From the NCBI RefSeq assembly GCF_013839425.1, contig NZ_JACDNP010000011.1, forward strand, positions 1-64,000: a stretch of 64,000 nucleotides of DNA, written 5' to 3'. The position numbers and the translations under genes are program-made. The notes below the pieces were generated by a model. It was given only the letters and a program-made list of their open reading frames with translations. It did not search any database and had not been told where the DNA came from. Positions 62,340 through 64,000 of the stretch are shown in pieces; positions within the stretch are counted from its first letter, which is position 1, and every line of letters starts with the position of its first letter. The stretch comes from Halorhabdus salina (GTDB taxonomy: Archaea; Halobacteriota; Halobacteria; Halobacteriales; Haloarculaceae).

Positions 62340-63914
62340 TTACTGGTCGAACCGCGCCTGGATAAACGGTTGGACGTCCTCGATATCGCCCAGACGCGAA
62401 TCCGAATGCAGGACGGTCTCGGTTTCCTCGATCGGTACTGAGAGACTGATCTCTTTTGTCCGACCATACCGCCCCTTCGAGACGACGACGGCGTTGACAA
62501 TGCCCAACATGTCGAGTTCGGAAATGAGATCAGTGACGCGGCGCTGGGTGAGGACATCGGCGTCGATCTCCTCGCAAAGTCGCTTGTAGATGTTGTACAC
62601 TTCGCCAGTGTTGATGTTGTGGACGCCGTTTTTCTCCAGCAGGATGATCGAATAGAGGACGAGTTTCGACTGCGTCGGGAGCGTCCGGACGACCTCGACG
62701 ACCCGATCCAGTTCGATTTTCTCCTGGGCTTGCCGGACGTGATCTTCGTCAACGATATCGGTCTGACCTCGCTCGGCCAGTTCACCGGCCGTCCGGAGAA
62801 GATCGAGTGCTCGGCGGGCATCGCCGTGTTCCTGGGCTGCGAAAGCAGCACACAACGGGATGACGTCGTCCGAAAGTGCGCCGTCCTTGAATGCGACGTT
62901 CGAGCGCGCCTGGAGGATGTCCCGTAGTTGGTTGGCGTCGTAAGGGGGAAACACGATCTCCTCCTCGCCGAGACTCGACTTGACACGAGGGTCAAGAAAG
63001 TCGGTAAACTTCAGATCGTTACTTATCCCCATGATCGAGACGCGGGAGTATTCCAGTTCCGAGTTCATCCGCGAGAGATTATACAGCGTGTCGTCACCGC
63101 TTTTCTCGACGAGTTTGTCGATTTCGTCGAGCATGATGACGACGACGCGTTCGGTGTAATCGACGGCGTCGAAAAACGTGTTGTAAACGCGGTCTGTCGG
63201 CCACCCCGTCATCGGAACCTCCTCGAAGCCGTCACGATCCTCCCGTAAGGACTCGATTTGAGCGTCAATTTCCTCGATAGACTCGAACTGAAGACCCTCG
63301 AGTGCGTCCGGATCCGACTCGGCGCGCTCTTGCTGGTCAGTCAGGTCGTCGATCCGCTCGTCGATGAATTCTTTGTTTTGTTCGACAAATTTGTTGGCAA
63401 GTTGTGCAAGAACCCGATACTGGGTGTCTGTCACTTCACAATTGATGTACTGGACATCGCAAGGGACCTCGTATTTCTGGGAGGTGTGCTCGAGTTCTTC
63501 GCTGACAAACTTTGCACTGGCCGTTTTGCCGGTCCCCGTCTTCCCGTAGATCAGAATATTTGAGGGCGTATCTCCACGGAGTGCGGCAACGAGAATCGTT
63601 GCGATGTTGTTGATCTGTTCCTCACGATGGGGGAGCTTCCGGGGCGTGTAGGACGGTCTGAGAACCTCTTTGTTCTCGAAAATCGGCTCGCCACTGAGCA
63701 GGTCGTCGAACAGACCACGGGAGGCCTCGTCTGTCTCGGACTCCTCCTCTAAGACGAGCTCGTCGAGGAGGTCCGAACGTGTTTCTCGGTCGGATGGTTC
63801 TCCCGACCGCTCCGACGACTCCCGATCTGGATTGTCCGACGGTGACTGTTCCTGCTGGTGGTCGCCCGTGCCATTCGCGTCTGCGTCGGCGTCTGTATCG
63901 TCCGTATTTTGCAT
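62340..63914 (-). CDS. orc1: Origin recognition protein Orc1/Cdc6
   Basis: The 524-residue initiator has an acidic N-terminal tail (about 1-75), the FENKEVLRPSYTPRKLPHRE segment split by a DNA-contact region, Walker A YGKTGTGKTAS (near 123-133), Walker B VVVIMLDEIDKL and sensor 1 GISNDLKF. An insertion of about 70 residues rich in Asp, Glu and Arg (around 190-250) is typical of haloarchaeal Orc1. The C-terminal winged helix recognises origin boxes. ATG 63914 is chosen. It marks the origin at the window's right end. Confidence 0.95.
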   Translation of the reverse strand: MQNTDDTDADADANGTGDHQQEQSPSDNPDRESSERSGEPSDRETRSDLLDELVLEEESETDEASRGLFDDLLSGEPIFENKEVLRPSYTPRKLPHREEQINNIATILVAALRGDTPSNILIYGKTGTGKTASAKFVSEELEHTSQKYEVPCDVQYINCEVTDTQYRVLAQLANKFVEQNKEFIDERIDDLTDQQERAESDPDALEGLQFESIEEIDAQIESLREDRDGFEEVPMTGWPTDRVYNTFFDAVDYTERVVVIMLDEIDKLVEKSGDDTLYNLSRMNSELEYSRVSIMGISNDLKFTDFLDPRVKSSLGEEEIVFPPYDANQLRDILQARSNVAFKDGALSDDVIPLCAAFAAQEHGDARRALDLLRTAGELAERGQTDIVDEDHVRQAQEKIELDRVVEVVRTLPTQSKLVLYSIILLEKNGVHNINTGEVYNIYKRLCEEIDADVLTQRRVTDLISELDMLGIVNAVVVSKGRYGRTKEISLSVPIEETETVLHSDSRLGDIEDVQPFIQARFDQ

Positions 63915-64000
63915 GACGAGGGCCCCCTTTTTCGGGTGGAAATCCGCACGCACATTCGGTATATCGGGTAGAGACGGCCGAGAGTGGTGATATCCGCAAA
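63915..64000. other. Edge of replication origin with candidate origin recognition box
   Basis: Upstream of orc1 lies, on the minus strand, TTTCCACCCGAAAAAGGGGG (63942-63923). Haloarchaeal origin recognition boxes have a TTTCCAC-like core and a run of Gs (the G-string), and both features are here. An AT-richer stretch GTATATCG (63959-63966) follows. The rest of the origin, with inverted boxes and a DNA-unwinding element, would lie beyond the window. Confidence 0.55.

Overview
The window is haloarchaeal chromosome. The proteins are strongly acidic, the DNA is GC-rich, genes start from TATA boxes about 25-30 bases upstream and are often leaderless, and the machinery is archaeal: Hel308, MCM, TFB, Orc1/Cdc6, the PolD small subunit and a KEOPS subunit. 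Polyhydroxyalkanoate (PHA) genes, bacterial-type class I fructose-1,6-bisphosphatase and ferredoxin-type nitrite reductase indicate a metabolically versatile halophile. I cannot assign a genus. The right end carries polD small subunit, sec11 and orc1/cdc6 beside a candidate origin recognition box, the gene set known beside the main origin (oriC1) of haloarchaea.

Layout. 0-4.3 kb: a partial AT-rich membrane gene, a MATE exporter, a membrane-anchored hydrolase and a small ferredoxin. 4.3-7.3 kb: hel308-cgi121. 7.3-10.9 kb: the PHA locus, with maoC divergent from phaR-phaP-phaE-phaC. 11-17.2 kb: mcm carrying two large inteins, then a TFB. 17.2-23.8 kb: HIT protein, galT-like gene, small membrane proteins, aldo/keto reductase and ileS. 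24-33.7 kb: a pilin-like protein with two surface domains, an MFS exporter, a scrambled nikR/methyltransferase locus, prs with its beta-propeller neighbour, a lipoprotein and a zinc alcohol dehydrogenase. 33.9-39.4 kb: an iron-uptake operon under a palindromic operator. 39.5-44.6 kb: a decay zone (ZIP transporter, ribokinase, hicA) that includes a 1.27-kb island flanked by 60-bp repeats of the fixX 3' end. 44.6-48.1 kb: fixA-fixB-fixC-fixX electron bifurcation or transfer operon. 48.3-54.2 kb: small lipoprotein, nirA, small zinc proteins and tRNA-Lys followed by repeated tRNA 3'-end scars. 54.3-59.5 kb: permease remnant, sugar porter, fbp and metY. 59.6-64 kb: polD small subunit, sec11, orc1 and the origin.

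The genes form several working sets. PhaR, PhaP, PhaE and PhaC with the MaoC hydratase make and coat PHA granules. The two substrate-binding lipoproteins, FecCD-type permease, ATPase and an unusual thioredoxin-reductase-like flavoprotein form a metal-regulated uptake system. FixABCX moves electrons from an NADH or acyl-CoA type donor to quinone and ferredoxin. MCM, Orc1, PolD and Hel308 are replication and repair proteins.

The most interesting signals are these: the island that rebuilt the fixX C-terminus; inteins carrying extra helix-turn-helix segments; a pilin-like protein with tandem putative glycan-binding domains; a flavoprotein apparently lacking its NADPH domain inside the iron operon; in-frame palindromes in ileS; repeated tRNA-Lys 3' ends; and a 24-bp tandem repeat that multiplies the polD stop codon.
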